Positions 16,378-27,143 of a stretch of 46,487 nucleotides of DNA are shown here, one piece after another. Under the pieces are notes generated by a model. That model was not told the DNA's origin. It saw only the letters and a program-made list of their open reading frames with translations, and searched no databases. Made by a program: the position numbers and the translations under genes. Source of the DNA: an uncultured Brachyspira sp. Lineage in GTDB: Bacteria > Spirochaetota > Brachyspiria > Brachyspirales > Brachyspiraceae. Every line of letters begins with the position of its first letter. Positions within the stretch are counted from its first letter, which is position 1. The stretch is from assembly GCA_949300355.1 (NCBI GenBank), contig CASGDY010000001.1, positions 1 to 46,487 on the forward strand. Direction: 5' to 3'.

Positions 16378-16809
16378 ATGAAAAGAAATCTTTTTATTAT
16401 TATTGCATTATTATTAACAACAATCTTATGCAATGCACAAACAGCAAAAACTAATGAAGCTGTATACGAACTTGACAGTGTAAAAGTTGTTAATAAAAGC
16501 GGCCTAGCTCTTAATGACTTTATATCATCATGGAAAGCTGATCCTAATATAATATTAGTTGATGTCAGAACACCTCAGGAAATTAAAGAAACAGGAACTA
16601 TAAAAGGTGCTATGAATATTGATTATAGAGCTAAAGGCTACAGCAAAAAAATATTATCATTAGATAAAACTAAAAAATATTTCTTCTATTGTAAGAGCGG
16701 CGGACGTTCAGGAAAAACAGTTCAGTATTTGCTTGATAATGGATTTAAAAATGTGAATTATCTTAAAGATGCAGGATATACTGAATTAAATGCTGCTTTA
16801 AAAAAGTAA
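16378..16809 (+). CDS. exported rhodanese-like sulfurtransferase
   Basis: A 143-residue single-domain rhodanese carried into the periplasm. Residues 1-20 are a signal peptide ending ILCNAQ, most likely cut after CNA, since the residues before the cysteine do not make a good lipobox. The rhodanese domain starts near residue 37; ILVDVRTPQEIKETGTIKGA is the usual first motif, and the active-site loop CKSGGRS places the sulfur-carrying cysteine at 105. Such proteins move sulfane sulfur to an acceptor; the partner is unknown. AGGGG eight bases before the ATG supports the start. It stands alone between two almost identical terminators. Confidence 0.92.
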   Translation: MKRNLFIIIALLLTTILCNAQTAKTNEAVYELDSVKVVNKSGLALNDFISSWKADPNIILVDVRTPQEIKETGTIKGAMNIDYRAKGYSKKILSLDKTKKYFFYCKSGGRSGKTVQYLLDNGFKNVNYLKDAGYTELNAALKK

Positions 16810-16829
16810 TTATTAATTAAAACTAAAAA

Positions 16830-16858
16830 AGAGGGACTGTTTATTACAGCCCCTTTTT
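16830..16858. terminator. bidirectional terminator between rhodanese and nucleotidase genes
   Basis: Stem GGGACTGT/ACAGCCCC (one mismatch) with a 5-base loop, with T5 on the plus side and a T-rich tract on the minus side. It can serve both converging genes. Confidence 0.8.
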
Positions 16859-16868
16859 ATATAAAAAA

Positions 16869-18381
16869 TCATTTAAATATTATACGCTCTGTATTTTCAA
16901 TAGCATTTTCAGGTACATTTTTGTATTCTTTCAAAGTTTTTATTATTAAATCCCTTATATCAAGTCCTGTATGTATAGTATTTTCTCCGTACTGAAATAA
17001 AGGCTTTCCGCTTTCATCAATATATTTTTCGCCTCCATTAAATATATAGTCAGCAACAGCAACTACATATTTTTCATTGTCATTTATAGTTCTACCTTTG
17101 ATAGATGATTCTAAAAGTTTTCCTTTACTGTCAAAATTAATAATGCAGTCTTTTGAAACTTGTAAAAATGCCCCTTCTCCTTTTCTTGAAGCAGATAATT
17201 CCAATATAGTTTTTAAATCTTTTCCTTTTAAAGTTGTAAGTATTATTAAATTATCGAATGGGAAAAACTCATACATATTTCCTAATGTTACTTTTCCGCT
17301 TGGAAGCTTGCCTCTTAAAGAACCTGAATTTATTAATGCTATATCAATGCCGTCCTGAGATGAAGCTGCTATATCAGAAACGAAATTTCCTAAAGCAGTA
17401 GATTTATTTCTAACATTTTCATCAGTTAATTCATAAGGAAGTTTTGCTATTTCAATATTAAACTCTTTATCTACTTCAAGCTGCATTTCTTCTATTTTGG
17501 CTAATATAGTTTCATCTTCTTTTATATTTTCATCTAATCTAGTGAGTGTATATTCAGGATAAGCATATTTGCCGTTTTTGAATATTACATCAATAGTACC
17601 TATATACTCTCCGTATTGTCCTGCCTGAACTATTGTCGTTTTTCCTATAATAACAGGATTCTTTAATAAAGTATGAGTATGTCCTCCTATTATGATATTA
17701 AAAGTATCCGGTATCTCCTGTGCTATTTTTTTATCCATATCTAATCCGGCATGGCTTAGTAAAATAGTTATATCATTAGTTTTATTTAAAGGTATTTCTT
17801 CCAAAAGATTTTTTAAAGACGATACTTCTTCTTCTATATCTATATAATCAAGTCCCTGAATTATATTCATTTTTTCGCTTTGTAAAACACCTATTATAGC
17901 AACATGTACGCCTTTAATATTTGTTATTATATATGGAGGAACATAATTTTCGCCTGTGGATTTTACTTTAACATTGCATGCTATTGTAGGGAAATTTCTA
18001 TTGCTCATAATATTATTTAATTGTTCTATTCCAAAATCGAATTCATGATTGCCGAGTGTTGATACATTAACTCCGATGTCATTCATTAGTTCAGTTTCAT
18101 CCATACCCTGATAAACTATAGAAAATACGCTTCCTGTGATAGTATCTCCTGCATGCATTACTATAACATTTTCATTTTCTTACATTATCAATAAAAGTTT
18201 TTCTTCTGGCAGCACCGCCGTATCTGTTTGTAGTTCCATTTTCTTTTGATACAGTAATAAATTCTTTATCTTTTGAATGCGTATCATTCATATGAACTAT
18301 TGTAAAAACTTTTTGATCATTAGATTTATTAGAACATGATAAAATTAAAATAGAAATAATTAATGTATATAAGTTTTTCAT
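16869..18381 (-). pseudogene. 5'-nucleotidase/UshA-type lipoprotein, one frameshift
   Basis: Two minus-strand frames make one metallophosphatase of about 500 residues. It starts at ATG 18381, with AGGA eight bases ahead; the ATG at 18390 abuts that site. MKNLYTLIISILILSC gives a lipoprotein signal with Cys16. Metal motifs appear in order: HMNDTHS, then after the break HAGDT, LGNHEFDFG, LLSHAGLD and GGHTHT. The C-terminal nucleotide-binding domain has NSGSLRG, FPFDN and YIFNGGEKY. The family removes phosphate from external nucleotides. The break is at 18174-18180, where removing one base of the AAAA run (TTTT at 18175-18178) joins NVRK to NENVIVMHAGD. Everything else is intact, so sequencing error or recent loss are both possible. 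Confidence 0.88.
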
Positions 18382-18409
18382 TTTTGACATCCTAGCATAT
18401 GATAATTTA

Positions 18410-18437
18410 ATGATATAACATTAACTTTTAAAGTCAA
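18410..18437 (-). promoter_or_regulatory. sigma70-type promoter of the nucleotidase gene
   Basis: On the minus strand TTGACT (18437-18432), 16 bp and TATCAT (18415-18410), about 30 bp before the start. Confidence 0.6.
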
Positions 18438-18517
18438 TAATTTAAAGTTTGACTAAAATATAAATAGGTTTATGATATATAAAATGTAAACTATATTAAA
18501 AAATAGATGAGATAATT

Positions 18518-19924
18518 ATGAGTAATGAAGCAGTATTAGATAATAATAATTTAAAATCAAATGAGCTTGGAAATAAGCCTGTAGGAAAATTACTTTTTCA
18601 GCTGGCACTTCCAGCAATAGCGGCGCAAATAATAAATGTACTCTATAATGTTGTAGACAGAATGTATATAGGACATATTCCTGATATTGGTGCAAAGGCT
18701 TTAACAGGGGTAGGTGTTACAATGCCTGTTATAATGGCTGTGTCTGCATTTGCATATCTTATTAGTATGGGAGGTTCTCCTCGTGCTTCTATTATGATGG
18801 GAAAGCAGGATTATGATAAAGCAGAAGAAATAGTAGGCAACTGTGCTATGACATTAATCATTATTTCTGTAACTTTAACTATAATATTATTATTATTTTC
18901 AAAGCCTCTTCTTATGGTTTTCGGAGCAAGTGAAAATACTATCATATATGCATTAAGATATTTAAGAATATATTCTATTGGTACTATATTTGTTCAATTA
19001 GCTTTAGGACTCAATGCTTTTATCACTGCTCAGGGAAAGGCAAAAACAAGTATGTTTACTGTTTTAATAGGTGCTGTTACTAATATAATATTAGATCCTA
19101 TATTTATATTTGTATTTAATATGGATGTTAGAGGTGCAGCACTTGCTACTATTATATCTCAGGCTATATCATGTATATGGATACTTTCTTTTATGACATC
19201 TAAAAGAACTGTATTAAAACTAAAATTAAAAAATTTAAAAATATCTCCTAATATAATACTTCCATGCTTAGCTTTAGGATTTTCTCCATTTATAATGCAG
19301 TTTACAGAAAGTATCTTATTTGTATCTTTCAATACTTCTCTTTTGAAATACGGCGGTGATTTGGCAGTTGGTGCTATGACAATATTAAGCAGTATTATGC
19401 AGTTTTCTTTTCTTCCTATAATGGGACTCACACAAGGAGCTCAGCCTATTATAAGTTATAATTATGGAGCAAATAATTTAAATAGAGTAAAATCTGCTTT
19501 TAAGATACTTTTAATAAGCTGTCTTTCTTTTTCTTTTTTGATGTGGTTTATATCAGAATTCTTTCCTTATGTTTTTGTAAGGATATTTACAAGCGATGAA
19601 GAATTAATAAATTATGCTATTTGGGCTTTAAAAATATATATGGCAGCTTCATTAATATTTGGGGCACAAACTGCATGTCAGCAGACATTTGTCGCTTTGG
19701 GAAATGCTAAAATATCTGCATTCCTAGCTATATTAAGAAAGGTGATATTATTAATACCGCTTATATTTATATTGCCTATATTTATAGAGAATAAAGTAAT
19801 GGCAGTGCTTTTAGCAGAGCCTATAGCTGATTTTTTGGCTGTTTGTACAACAGTAACATTATTCACTATTTCATTTAAAAAGTTAGTTAGTACTACTGCT
19901 AGTGATAAACTTACGGCAAAATAG
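18518..19924 (+). CDS. MATE-family efflux transporter
   Basis: A 468-residue inner-membrane protein with 12 predicted spans in two six-helix halves. The first half opens KLLFQLALPAIAAQIINVLY with VVDRMYIGH, and the second has ILSSIMQFSFLPIMGLTQGAQPIISYNYGA, both standard MATE segments. MATE proteins expel drugs or cationic compounds in exchange for sodium or protons; the substrate here is unknown. The length is normal. The ribosome binding site is weak (GAG about 9 bases ahead). It diverges from the nucleotidase gene and appears monocistronic. Confidence 0.93.
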   Translation: MSNEAVLDNNNLKSNELGNKPVGKLLFQLALPAIAAQIINVLYNVVDRMYIGHIPDIGAKALTGVGVTMPVIMAVSAFAYLISMGGSPRASIMMGKQDYDKAEEIVGNCAMTLIIISVTLTIILLLFSKPLLMVFGASENTIIYALRYLRIYSIGTIFVQLALGLNAFITAQGKAKTSMFTVLIGAVTNIILDPIFIFVFNMDVRGAALATIISQAISCIWILSFMTSKRTVLKLKLKNLKISPNIILPCLALGFSPFIMQFTESILFVSFNTSLLKYGGDLAVGAMTILSSIMQFSFLPIMGLTQGAQPIISYNYGANNLNRVKSAFKILLISCLSFSFLMWFISEFFPYVFVRIFTSDEELINYAIWALKIYMAASLIFGAQTACQQTFVALGNAKISAFLAILRKVILLIPLIFILPIFIENKVMAVLLAEPIADFLAVCTTVTLFTISFKKLVSTTASDKLTAK

Positions 19925-20203
19925 ATGATAACTTTATTTATATATAATAAATATCATTCAAAACATATATAACTTACTATATACTCAAATATTGATTTTA
20001 TTCTATTAAATAAAACATAAAATATTTTTTATTTAATAATTATTTGTGATAAATCAAATTAATTATATTGACTTTTTTTATTTTCATGATAGCCTTTTAA
20101 TAGATTAGGGTTAATATATTTAATTTAATTAAAATATTATAATTATGCAGTAATCATTATTTCAATTTATATAAACATATTAAATAATTGTTAGGAGATT
20201 TTT

Positions 20204-22159
20204 ATGTTTAATAAATTTGGTTTGCAATTTAGAATTAGTCTTCTTATACTTTCAATTTTTTTTGTTATGATTATATTCTCTAGCTTAGTGAATATAATAC
20301 TTGTTAACAATGCTAATAGGGCAAAATCTTTAAGTTATCTAAAAAAATCTGTAGAGGCGGAATCTTACAGAGGTCAGAATATATTAAAAATAGAACTTAA
20401 TTATCTGAATGAATTGGCATCTTCATTGGAAGATTTATATAATATAGGTATAAGAGATAGAAATGCTTACTTAAGTGTAGTAAGCAACTGCGTTAAAAAA
20501 GATGAAGCAAATATTATTGCTATGGGATTTCTATTTAATAAAGATCTTATAGATAATGATGCTGATTATACTAATAATGAATTTTATAGAGATATAAAAG
20601 GACAATTTGGAGTATATATTTCTAAAAATAACGGCAATGTAATACAGCAGAAATTGGCAGCTTCTGAATTAAATGCTGATTATTTTGTTAATGCTAAAAA
20701 TACATTAAAGCCATATATAACTCCTTTATATTCATATAATGTAGCTGGAAATAATGTTGATATATATACTTGGTCTGTACCTATTTTTGATAATACAGGT
20801 AAGAATATAGGTGTAGTTATTGCTGATGTAACACCTCAAAGTCTTAGCAAATCTATAGAAAAAATAAAACCATATGCAGAAAGTAAGGTAATACTTTTTG
20901 ATACTGCAGGTAATTTGGTATATAATGCCGGAAATTCAGAAGGTATAGGAAAAAATGGTTATGATGTTTATGATTGGTATAGGACTTTAGGAATAATAGA
21001 AAAAGTGCATTCAGGACAATCTTTAGATTTTGAGCATTTTACAACAGTATTTAATGAAGTTGGAACTTATGTTGTATCACCTATACCTATGCTTGACGGA
21101 TATAATTGGGGTATAGAAATTCTTACTCCAAGCAGAGTCATACAGGCAGAGACAAGATATATTAGAAATACAATGATATTAATATTGGTATTTATATTAA
21201 TTATTTCTTTGATTATAACACCTATAATAATTAAAAAGAAAGTATCAAATATAATAATAGTTTTAGCTAAAGATATTGTTGCTATGTCTACAGGCGATTT
21301 GACTGTTGAAATACCTCAAGGATTTGAAAAAAGAACTGATGAATGGGGAGATATAGCAAGAGGCTGGACTAAAGCTATGAAGAATTTTAATGATGTCATA
21401 AATACAGTAAAGCATTCAGCAGAACAAGTTTCTACAGCTGCCAATGAAGTTTTAATAGGAAACAATGACTTATCTCAAAGAACAGAGACACAAGCTTCTA
21501 GTTTGGAGGAAACAGCTGCATCTATGAATGAGATGGCTAGTGCTATAAAAGAATCAGCAGAAAGTGTTGCACAAAGTACTTCTATGGTATCAGATGCTAA
21601 GGAATCTTTGAATAAAGCAGGTGTCATAATAGAAGACAGTGTTAATAAAATGCATGATGTTTATGAATCTAGTTCTAAAATAATGGATATTACTAAACTT
21701 ATAGAGGGAATAGCTTTTCAAACTAATATATTAGCCTTGAATGCTTCAGTAGAGGCTGCACGTGCAGGAGATCAGGGACGAGGATTTGCTGTAGTAGCTA
21801 GTGAAGTAAGAAACCTTGCTCAAAATACCCAGGAATCAGTAAAAAGTATTACTTCATTAATTACAGATAGTAATGATAAAATAAAATTAGCTGCAACAAG
21901 TGTTCAGCAGTCTCAAACTATTTTTAATGAAATATCAGAAAAAATGGATAAAGCTTCTTCTATAATGGATAGAATCAATATTGCATCTCAGGAGCAGGAA
22001 AAAGGAATAGATCAGGTTAATATTGCAATTAGTAATATGGATTCTTCCGTACAAAAGAATGCCTCTTTGGTATCTGAAGCTACTTCCGCTTCTGAATCTC
22101 TTCTTAGTGAGGCTAATGATTTAATTAAGGCTATAGAATATTTTAAATTGAAATATTAA
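20204..22159 (+). CDS. methyl-accepting chemotaxis protein, dCache type (1)
   Basis: A 651-residue transmembrane chemoreceptor. The first span is at about 10-32, then a periplasmic double-Cache sensor to about 320 ([21 protein letters not shown]), the second span at about 326-346, HAMP ([11 protein letters not shown]...DEWGDIAR) and the long coiled-coil signalling hairpin. The conserved tip region reads [20 protein letters not shown] followed by [17 protein letters not shown]. It controls CheA and so motility. The tail ends [19 protein letters not shown] and lacks the NWETF-type tether for CheR/CheB. AGGAG precedes the start. It is the first of four related receptor genes in a row. The 279-bp gap upstream shows no clear promoter. 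Confidence 0.95.
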   Translation: MFNKFGLQFRISLLILSIFFVMIIFSSLVNIILVNNANRAKSLSYLKKSVEAESYRGQNILKIELNYLNELASSLEDLYNIGIRDRNAYLSVVSNCVKKDEANIIAMGFLFNKDLIDNDADYTNNEFYRDIKGQFGVYISKNNGNVIQQKLAASELNADYFVNAKNTLKPYITPLYSYNVAGNNVDIYTWSVPIFDNTGKNIGVVIADVTPQSLSKSIEKIKPYAESKVILFDTAGNLVYNAGNSEGIGKNGYDVYDWYRTLGIIEKVHSGQSLDFEHFTTVFNEVGTYVVSPIPMLDGYNWGIEILTPSRVIQAETRYIRNTMILILVFILIISLIITPIIIKKKVSNIIIVLAKDIVAMSTGDLTVEIPQGFEKRTDEWGDIARGWTKAMKNFNDVINTVKHSAEQVSTAANEVLIGNNDLSQRTETQASSLEETAASMNEMASAIKESAESVAQSTSMVSDAKESLNKAGVIIEDSVNKMHDVYESSSKIMDITKLIEGIAFQTNILALNASVEAARAGDQGRGFAVVASEVRNLAQNTQESVKSITSLITDSNDKIKLAATSVQQSQTIFNEISEKMDKASSIMDRINIASQEQEKGIDQVNIAISNMDSSVQKNASLVSEATSASESLLSEANDLIKAIEYFKLKY

Positions 22160-22177
22160 TTTAAATTACTTTTATAA

Positions 22178-22206
22178 TTGAAATATATATATAAATTCTG
22201 TATAAT
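22178..22206 (+). promoter_or_regulatory. sigma70-type promoter for the second chemoreceptor gene
   Basis: TTGAAA (22178-22183), a 17-bp spacer and a perfect TATAAT (22201-22206), 164 bp before the start codon at 22370, implying a leader of about 155 nt. Confidence 0.55.
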
Positions 22207-22369
22207 ATTTGCAGAAAAAGTTAGTTTTTTATACATTAGTTCCTCATATAAAAACTATTTAATTGATAAATAATAGAATTTCTTTAAATCAGTTATGAAT
22301 GTATAATTTTTATTATAGGTTATTATATTTTTTATGAAAAAAAATTAATTTGTTATAGAGGTTTTATTT

Positions 22370-24316
22370 ATGTTTAAAAGAGTAAGTCTTCAAGTAAAAA
22401 TTAGTTTAATTATATTAATACCATTATTAATAATGATAGCAATATCAAATATAGTAAATATTATTTATGTACAAAATGTAAGCAGTAAATTGTCGTATAA
22501 AATATTAGAGGAAGTAGCTAAAGGAGAAGGTAATAAATTAACTGCTGTAGTTAAAGATGATCTTTATCAAATAACAGGGCTTAAATATACATTAGAAAAT
22601 ATGTATAATTCAGGTGTTATGGATAGAGAGGCATATGAGAATGTTGTTAGAAATTTTTTTAGAATTCTGCCTGAAACTGTAGTTGGAGTTATGATTGCTT
22701 TTGAACCTAATATAGTTGGTAATGATGCCGTATATAGTAATGTTTATCCTTTGACAAAGGGACAGCAAACTTATTATATATCAAGAACATCCGAAAATAA
22801 TGTTGAGGAAAGAGCCTTATCTGCCAGTGATATAAATTCTGATTATTATAAAGAGCCTATATCAAAAGCTAGAGAGTATTTATCTGGTATATATGATTTT
22901 AACATTGGAAATAATGAAGTAGTAAAAATGTATACTTGGGCTATACCTATAATGTATCAAAATAAGCCTATAGGTGTTATAACTGCCGACATAAAAGTAG
23001 AAACATTAAATCCTACTATGAAGGGTATACAGCCTTTTGAAAATTCAGAAGGTTTATTATATGATCATTATGGCAATGTATTGTATGATGCAGGAAAAAC
23101 AGCAAATTTGGGTAAAAATATGTATGATTTATATGCTCATTATAAGAATTATAATGTATTTGAGAAAGTATCAAGAGGCGGTACAGTATCATTTGAAAAT
23201 TATACAGCTTATTATAAAGGAGACGCTACATATTATTTTGTACCTTTAGAAGTATCAGACGGACAATATTGGATACTTGAAATAATGGCTTCAAACAAAG
23301 ATATTTTCAAAGATAGTGATATTATACGAACAGTTATGATAATTATATCTTTAGTTATCATTGTTATAGCATCTATAATGATTCCTATTATAATTAGAAA
23401 TAAGGTTGTCAATATAATTATATTCTTATCAGAAGATATGAAGAAAATTTCTAAAGGAGATATATCATTCAGAATATCAGAAAAATTTCTTAATATGAAT
23501 GATGAATGGGGCGATATAGCTAATAGTTTAGATAATATAGTTGCTAATTTAAATAAAGTTGTAAAGACAGTAAAAAATGCTGCCGAAAGAGTTTCTGCAG
23601 AAGCAAATCAGGTTTTAGAGGGTAATAATGATTTATCGCAAAGAACTGAGTCTCAGGCTTCAAGTTTGGAAGAAACAGCAGCATCTATGAATGAAATGGC
23701 TAGTGCTATAAAAGAATCTGCCGATAATGTTGCTCAAAGCACTTCTATGGTATCAGACGCTAAAGAATCTTTGAATAAGGCTGGTACTATAGTAGAGGAC
23801 AGCGTAAATAAGATGAATGATGTATATGAAGCAAGCAGCAAGATAATGGATATTACTAAACTTATAGAAGGAATAGCTTTTCAAACTAATATATTAGCTT
23901 TAAATGCTTCAGTAGAGGCGGCTAGAGCAGGAGAACAGGGACGAGGTTTTGCTGTAGTAGCCAGCGAAGTAAGAAATTTGGCTCAGAATACTCAGGAATC
24001 TGTAAAAAGTATTACTGCTTTGATAACAGACAGTAATGAAAAAACTAATTTAGCTTCTGAGAGTGTAAGAGAATCTAAAGAAATATTTAAAGATATATCT
24101 GTAAAAATGGATAATGCTTCTTCTATAATGGATAGAATCAATATAGCCGCTCAGGAACAGCAGAAAGGAATAGAACAGGTTGATTCGGCTATTACTAATA
24201 TGGACTCTTCTGTACAAAAAAATGCTGCTTTGGTAGAAGAGGCTACTGCTGCTTCTCAGGCATTGCTTAATGAGGCTAATGAGCTTATAGATGTTATAGG
24301 ATATTTTAAATTATAA
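22370..24316 (+). CDS. methyl-accepting chemotaxis protein, dCache type (2)
   Basis: A 648-residue paralogue of the previous receptor with the same order: membrane span, double-Cache sensor ([21 protein letters not shown]), second span near 320-342, HAMP ([12 protein letters not shown]...DEWGDIAN) and signalling hairpin. From about residue 400 to the end the two proteins are nearly identical, while the sensors differ strongly, so they probably feed the same output from different ligands. The tail ends [22 protein letters not shown] eight bases ahead supports the start. The truncated receptor gene follows after 19 bp, probably in the same transcript. Confidence 0.95.
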   Translation: MFKRVSLQVKISLIILIPLLIMIAISNIVNIIYVQNVSSKLSYKILEEVAKGEGNKLTAVVKDDLYQITGLKYTLENMYNSGVMDREAYENVVRNFFRILPETVVGVMIAFEPNIVGNDAVYSNVYPLTKGQQTYYISRTSENNVEERALSASDINSDYYKEPISKAREYLSGIYDFNIGNNEVVKMYTWAIPIMYQNKPIGVITADIKVETLNPTMKGIQPFENSEGLLYDHYGNVLYDAGKTANLGKNMYDLYAHYKNYNVFEKVSRGGTVSFENYTAYYKGDATYYFVPLEVSDGQYWILEIMASNKDIFKDSDIIRTVMIIISLVIIVIASIMIPIIIRNKVVNIIIFLSEDMKKISKGDISFRISEKFLNMNDEWGDIANSLDNIVANLNKVVKTVKNAAERVSAEANQVLEGNNDLSQRTESQASSLEETAASMNEMASAIKESADNVAQSTSMVSDAKESLNKAGTIVEDSVNKMNDVYEASSKIMDITKLIEGIAFQTNILALNASVEAARAGEQGRGFAVVASEVRNLAQNTQESVKSITALITDSNEKTNLASESVRESKEIFKDISVKMDNASSIMDRINIAAQEQQKGIEQVDSAITNMDSSVQKNAALVEEATAASQALLNEANELIDVIGYFKL

Positions 24317-24335
24317 TAATGGGGAAGCACATATA

Positions 24336-25739
24336 ATGAAAAATAAAATCAGTTTAAATGTCAAAATAAGCTTATTCATTTTAATACCTACTGTAATGAT
24401 TATATTAGTATTTGGCATTATAAATACAATATATACATATAAGATGACAGAGGAAATGGCATTGTTTATAATATCTCAAATGGCTGAGAAAGAAATATAT
24501 GAAATAGAAAGTATAATTAATGTTGAATTAAATTATCTGAATAATATAAAATATTCTGTAGAAAATTTATATAATTATAATGTTAGAAAAAGAGAAGTAT
24601 ATGAAGATTTAATGAATAGGTTTGCACATGAAATGAGTACTAATGCTGCATCCGTATCTTTAATATTTTTTACTAATATGATTGATGATGACAGTATGTA
24701 TATTAATAATCCTCTTTATCAAGATATTGATGGCAGATTAGGAGTTAGTTTAGTTAAAGATGAGGAAAATAATATATCTAGAATTAGTCTAAAAGAATCT
24801 GATTTAGAATATACTTATTTGAATACTACAATAACAAGCAGAAAACCTCATATTACTACTTTGAACTATTATCCTATACAAGGAAAATATAAACCTATGT
24901 ATACATATTCAATACCTATATTTTCAAAAGATAATGAAATAATTGGCGTATCTTCTTTGAATTTATCTTTAGATAATATAATGTTTTATGAAGATACAAA
25001 CGGATTTACAATATCTTTATTTAATGAAAATGGTAATATTATGTACTGTACAACAGATATATACAGTATAGGAGAAAATATTACTAATTTATCAGATGTA
25101 TATGAAAGCAGAGATTTAGAAAATACAATATATTCTAATAATACTATTTGGAAAGAATCATACAATGAAAAAACTTCAAGTAAATATTTCAATCTTTTTA
25201 CACCTTTGCATATTTTTGACGATGTATATTGGGGAATAGAATTGGCTGTTGATAGTAAGGCAGATTTTTTTAATCATTATAAAATTATAATATTGGTATG
25301 GGTTATTATTACAGCAGCGATAATTATTTTAATATCTATTATTGTACCATTCATTATTAATAAAAAAGTATTATTCGTAATGAATAATTTAAATGATAAT
25401 ATTATGAAAATAAAAGAAGGCGATATATCTTGGAGTATTCCTGAAAAATATTTAAATATGAATGATGAAATGGGAAATATGAGCAGAGAAATTAATAATA
25501 CTGTAATATATTTAAATAATTTGATTAGAACTATAAAAATAAAGTCTAATAAAATTTCTGCTAACACAAATAATATATCTGAGTTTGTAAATAAAATTAA
25601 TGACTTAGATAATAACGATGAAATAAAACAAAGTAAGAATTTGAAGCTTGCAAATAATGTGAATGAAAATTTAAAATCTCTTTTAAAAGAGTCAGAGGAT
25701 TTACAAAAAATAATAAAATATTTTAGATTAAGAGAATAA
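24336..25739 (+). CDS. chemoreceptor-like sensor lacking the signalling hairpin (1)
   Basis: A 467-residue paralogue of the two preceding receptors. It has the first span (about 10-32), a double-Cache sensor (MYTYSIPIFSKDNEIIGVSS), the second span (about 312-335, WVIITAAIIILISIIVPFII) and a HAMP-like segment (KEGDISWSIPEKY...DEMGN). About 30 residues later, where the others enter the kinase-control coiled coil, it jumps straight to a tail, LLKESEDLQKIIKYFRLRE, that matches the extreme C-terminus of the full receptors. About 180 residues are absent, with the frame intact. It cannot contact CheA or CheW in the usual way. It may form mixed dimers, act as a decoy, or be a relic kept in frame. GGGGA precedes the start. 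Confidence 0.85.
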   Translation: MKNKISLNVKISLFILIPTVMIILVFGIINTIYTYKMTEEMALFIISQMAEKEIYEIESIINVELNYLNNIKYSVENLYNYNVRKREVYEDLMNRFAHEMSTNAASVSLIFFTNMIDDDSMYINNPLYQDIDGRLGVSLVKDEENNISRISLKESDLEYTYLNTTITSRKPHITTLNYYPIQGKYKPMYTYSIPIFSKDNEIIGVSSLNLSLDNIMFYEDTNGFTISLFNENGNIMYCTTDIYSIGENITNLSDVYESRDLENTIYSNNTIWKESYNEKTSSKYFNLFTPLHIFDDVYWGIELAVDSKADFFNHYKIIILVWVIITAAIIILISIIVPFIINKKVLFVMNNLNDNIMKIKEGDISWSIPEKYLNMNDEMGNMSREINNTVIYLNNLIRTIKIKSNKISANTNNISEFVNKINDLDNNDEIKQSKNLKLANNVNENLKSLLKESEDLQKIIKYFRLRE

Positions 25740-25758
25740 AAATATTATTTACAATATT

Positions 25759-27077
25759 ATGAATAGTAAAAATAGTTTAAATATAAAAGTAAGTTTATTT
25801 ATTATAATACCTGCAATAATAATAATAGTGATATCAGGCATGGTAGCTATTATGCATACATATAATATTTCCAAAGATATGTCATTAATAATAGCAGATG
25901 AGTTGTCTGATGCTAAATTATTAGAAATGAGAGATTTAATTAATAATGAATTAAATTATATGAAAAGTATAAAATTAGTTGCAGAAGAATTATACAATAG
26001 TAATATAAGAAATAGAAAAATATATGAAAATTTTATGGATAAATTCTCTAAAAAAATAAGTGAAAATGCTGAAGCTGTTTTTTTACTTTTTTTTCCAAAT
26101 AAAATTGATGATGACAGCATATATAAAAATGATAGTCTATATAAAAATATAAACGGACAATTTGGAATATATATGTCTAAAGATGAGAATGGTAATGTAT
26201 CAAGATTTGGGGGAGAAAATTTAGAATTAAAATTATCATTTATTGAAGATACAATAGAAAAAAAGAAATGTATATAACTCCTATATATACTGTTCAGATG
26301 CAAAACAAATATAAGCAAATTCAAACTTGTTTAATGCCTATATATTCAGAAGATGATAATATTATAGGTGTAATAGGTTTGGATGTAAGTTCAGATAGTA
26401 TGAATTTCAACAAAGAAGATGATATCTCAACTACTTTATTTGATAATAATGGAAATATTATTTATTGTAATACAGATATTGAGATCATAGGCGAAAATTT
26501 TACCAATTTATATCATCCTTATGATAATTATAATATTATAGATATGATAAAGTCTAATGAAAGTTTAATAGCAGAAAAATATAATGTTAAAAATTCTAAT
26601 AGGTATTTTTATATTGTAAAGCCTATAAATTTATTTGATGATGTATATTGGGGAATTGAAGTTGCAATACCGTCAATGATGGTATTAAAAAATAATTATA
26701 AAATTTCAATAATTATTGGAATTATGATTTCTATAATGATTATTCTAATAGTTATTATGATACCTAATATTATAAATAGGAAAGTAATACCTGTAATAAC
26801 TTTCTTTAATGAAAATAAATCTAAAATTAAATCAAATGATATCATTATAGATATGAATTCAGATAATAATACTATAGAATATTTAAATGATGTTATTGAT
26901 GCATTGAAAGGCAAACATTATAAAGTCTCTGAAGATTATATATCAACAATTCCCAATAATAATAAATCAAATAAAAATTATAAAATTGTAAATGAAGTTT
27001 CTGAAAACGATAAATCTCTTACTGATGAATCTGAAGAGTTAAAAAATATAATAGAATATTTCAAACTAATAAAATAA
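25759..27077 (+). pseudogene. chemoreceptor-like sensor lacking the signalling hairpin (2), frameshift in A7 tract
   Basis: Two overlapping plus-strand frames (25759-26277 and 26268-27077) make one protein of about 439 residues. It has the same layout as its upstream neighbour: membrane span, double-Cache sensor (LMPIYSEDDNIIGVIGLDVSS), second span, degenerate HAMP-like region, and the tail LTDESEELKNIIEYFKLIK with no signalling hairpin. The break is at the A7 run 26258-26264; one more A would read IEKKEMYITPIYT and restore the frame. The HAMP segment is less conserved than in the neighbour and no ribosome binding site is visible, so this copy may be decaying. Confidence 0.75.
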
Positions 27078-27083
27078 TATTAT

Positions 27084-27112
27084 TTGACATTATATGTTAT
27101 AAAATATATACT
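27084..27112 (+). promoter_or_regulatory. strong sigma70-type promoter of the oppA-like pair
   Basis: TTGACA (27084-27089), a 17-bp spacer and TATACT (27107-27112), 32 bp before the first start codon. This is among the best promoter matches in the window. Confidence 0.75.
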
Positions 27113-27143
27113 TAATTTAAATAAATATCATTTGGATAATAGA

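Noticed and set aside
20066-20100. Promoter for the first chemoreceptor with TTGACT at 20068
   Set aside because: No acceptable -10 box at 15-19 bp; only AGCCTT-like sequence is present there.
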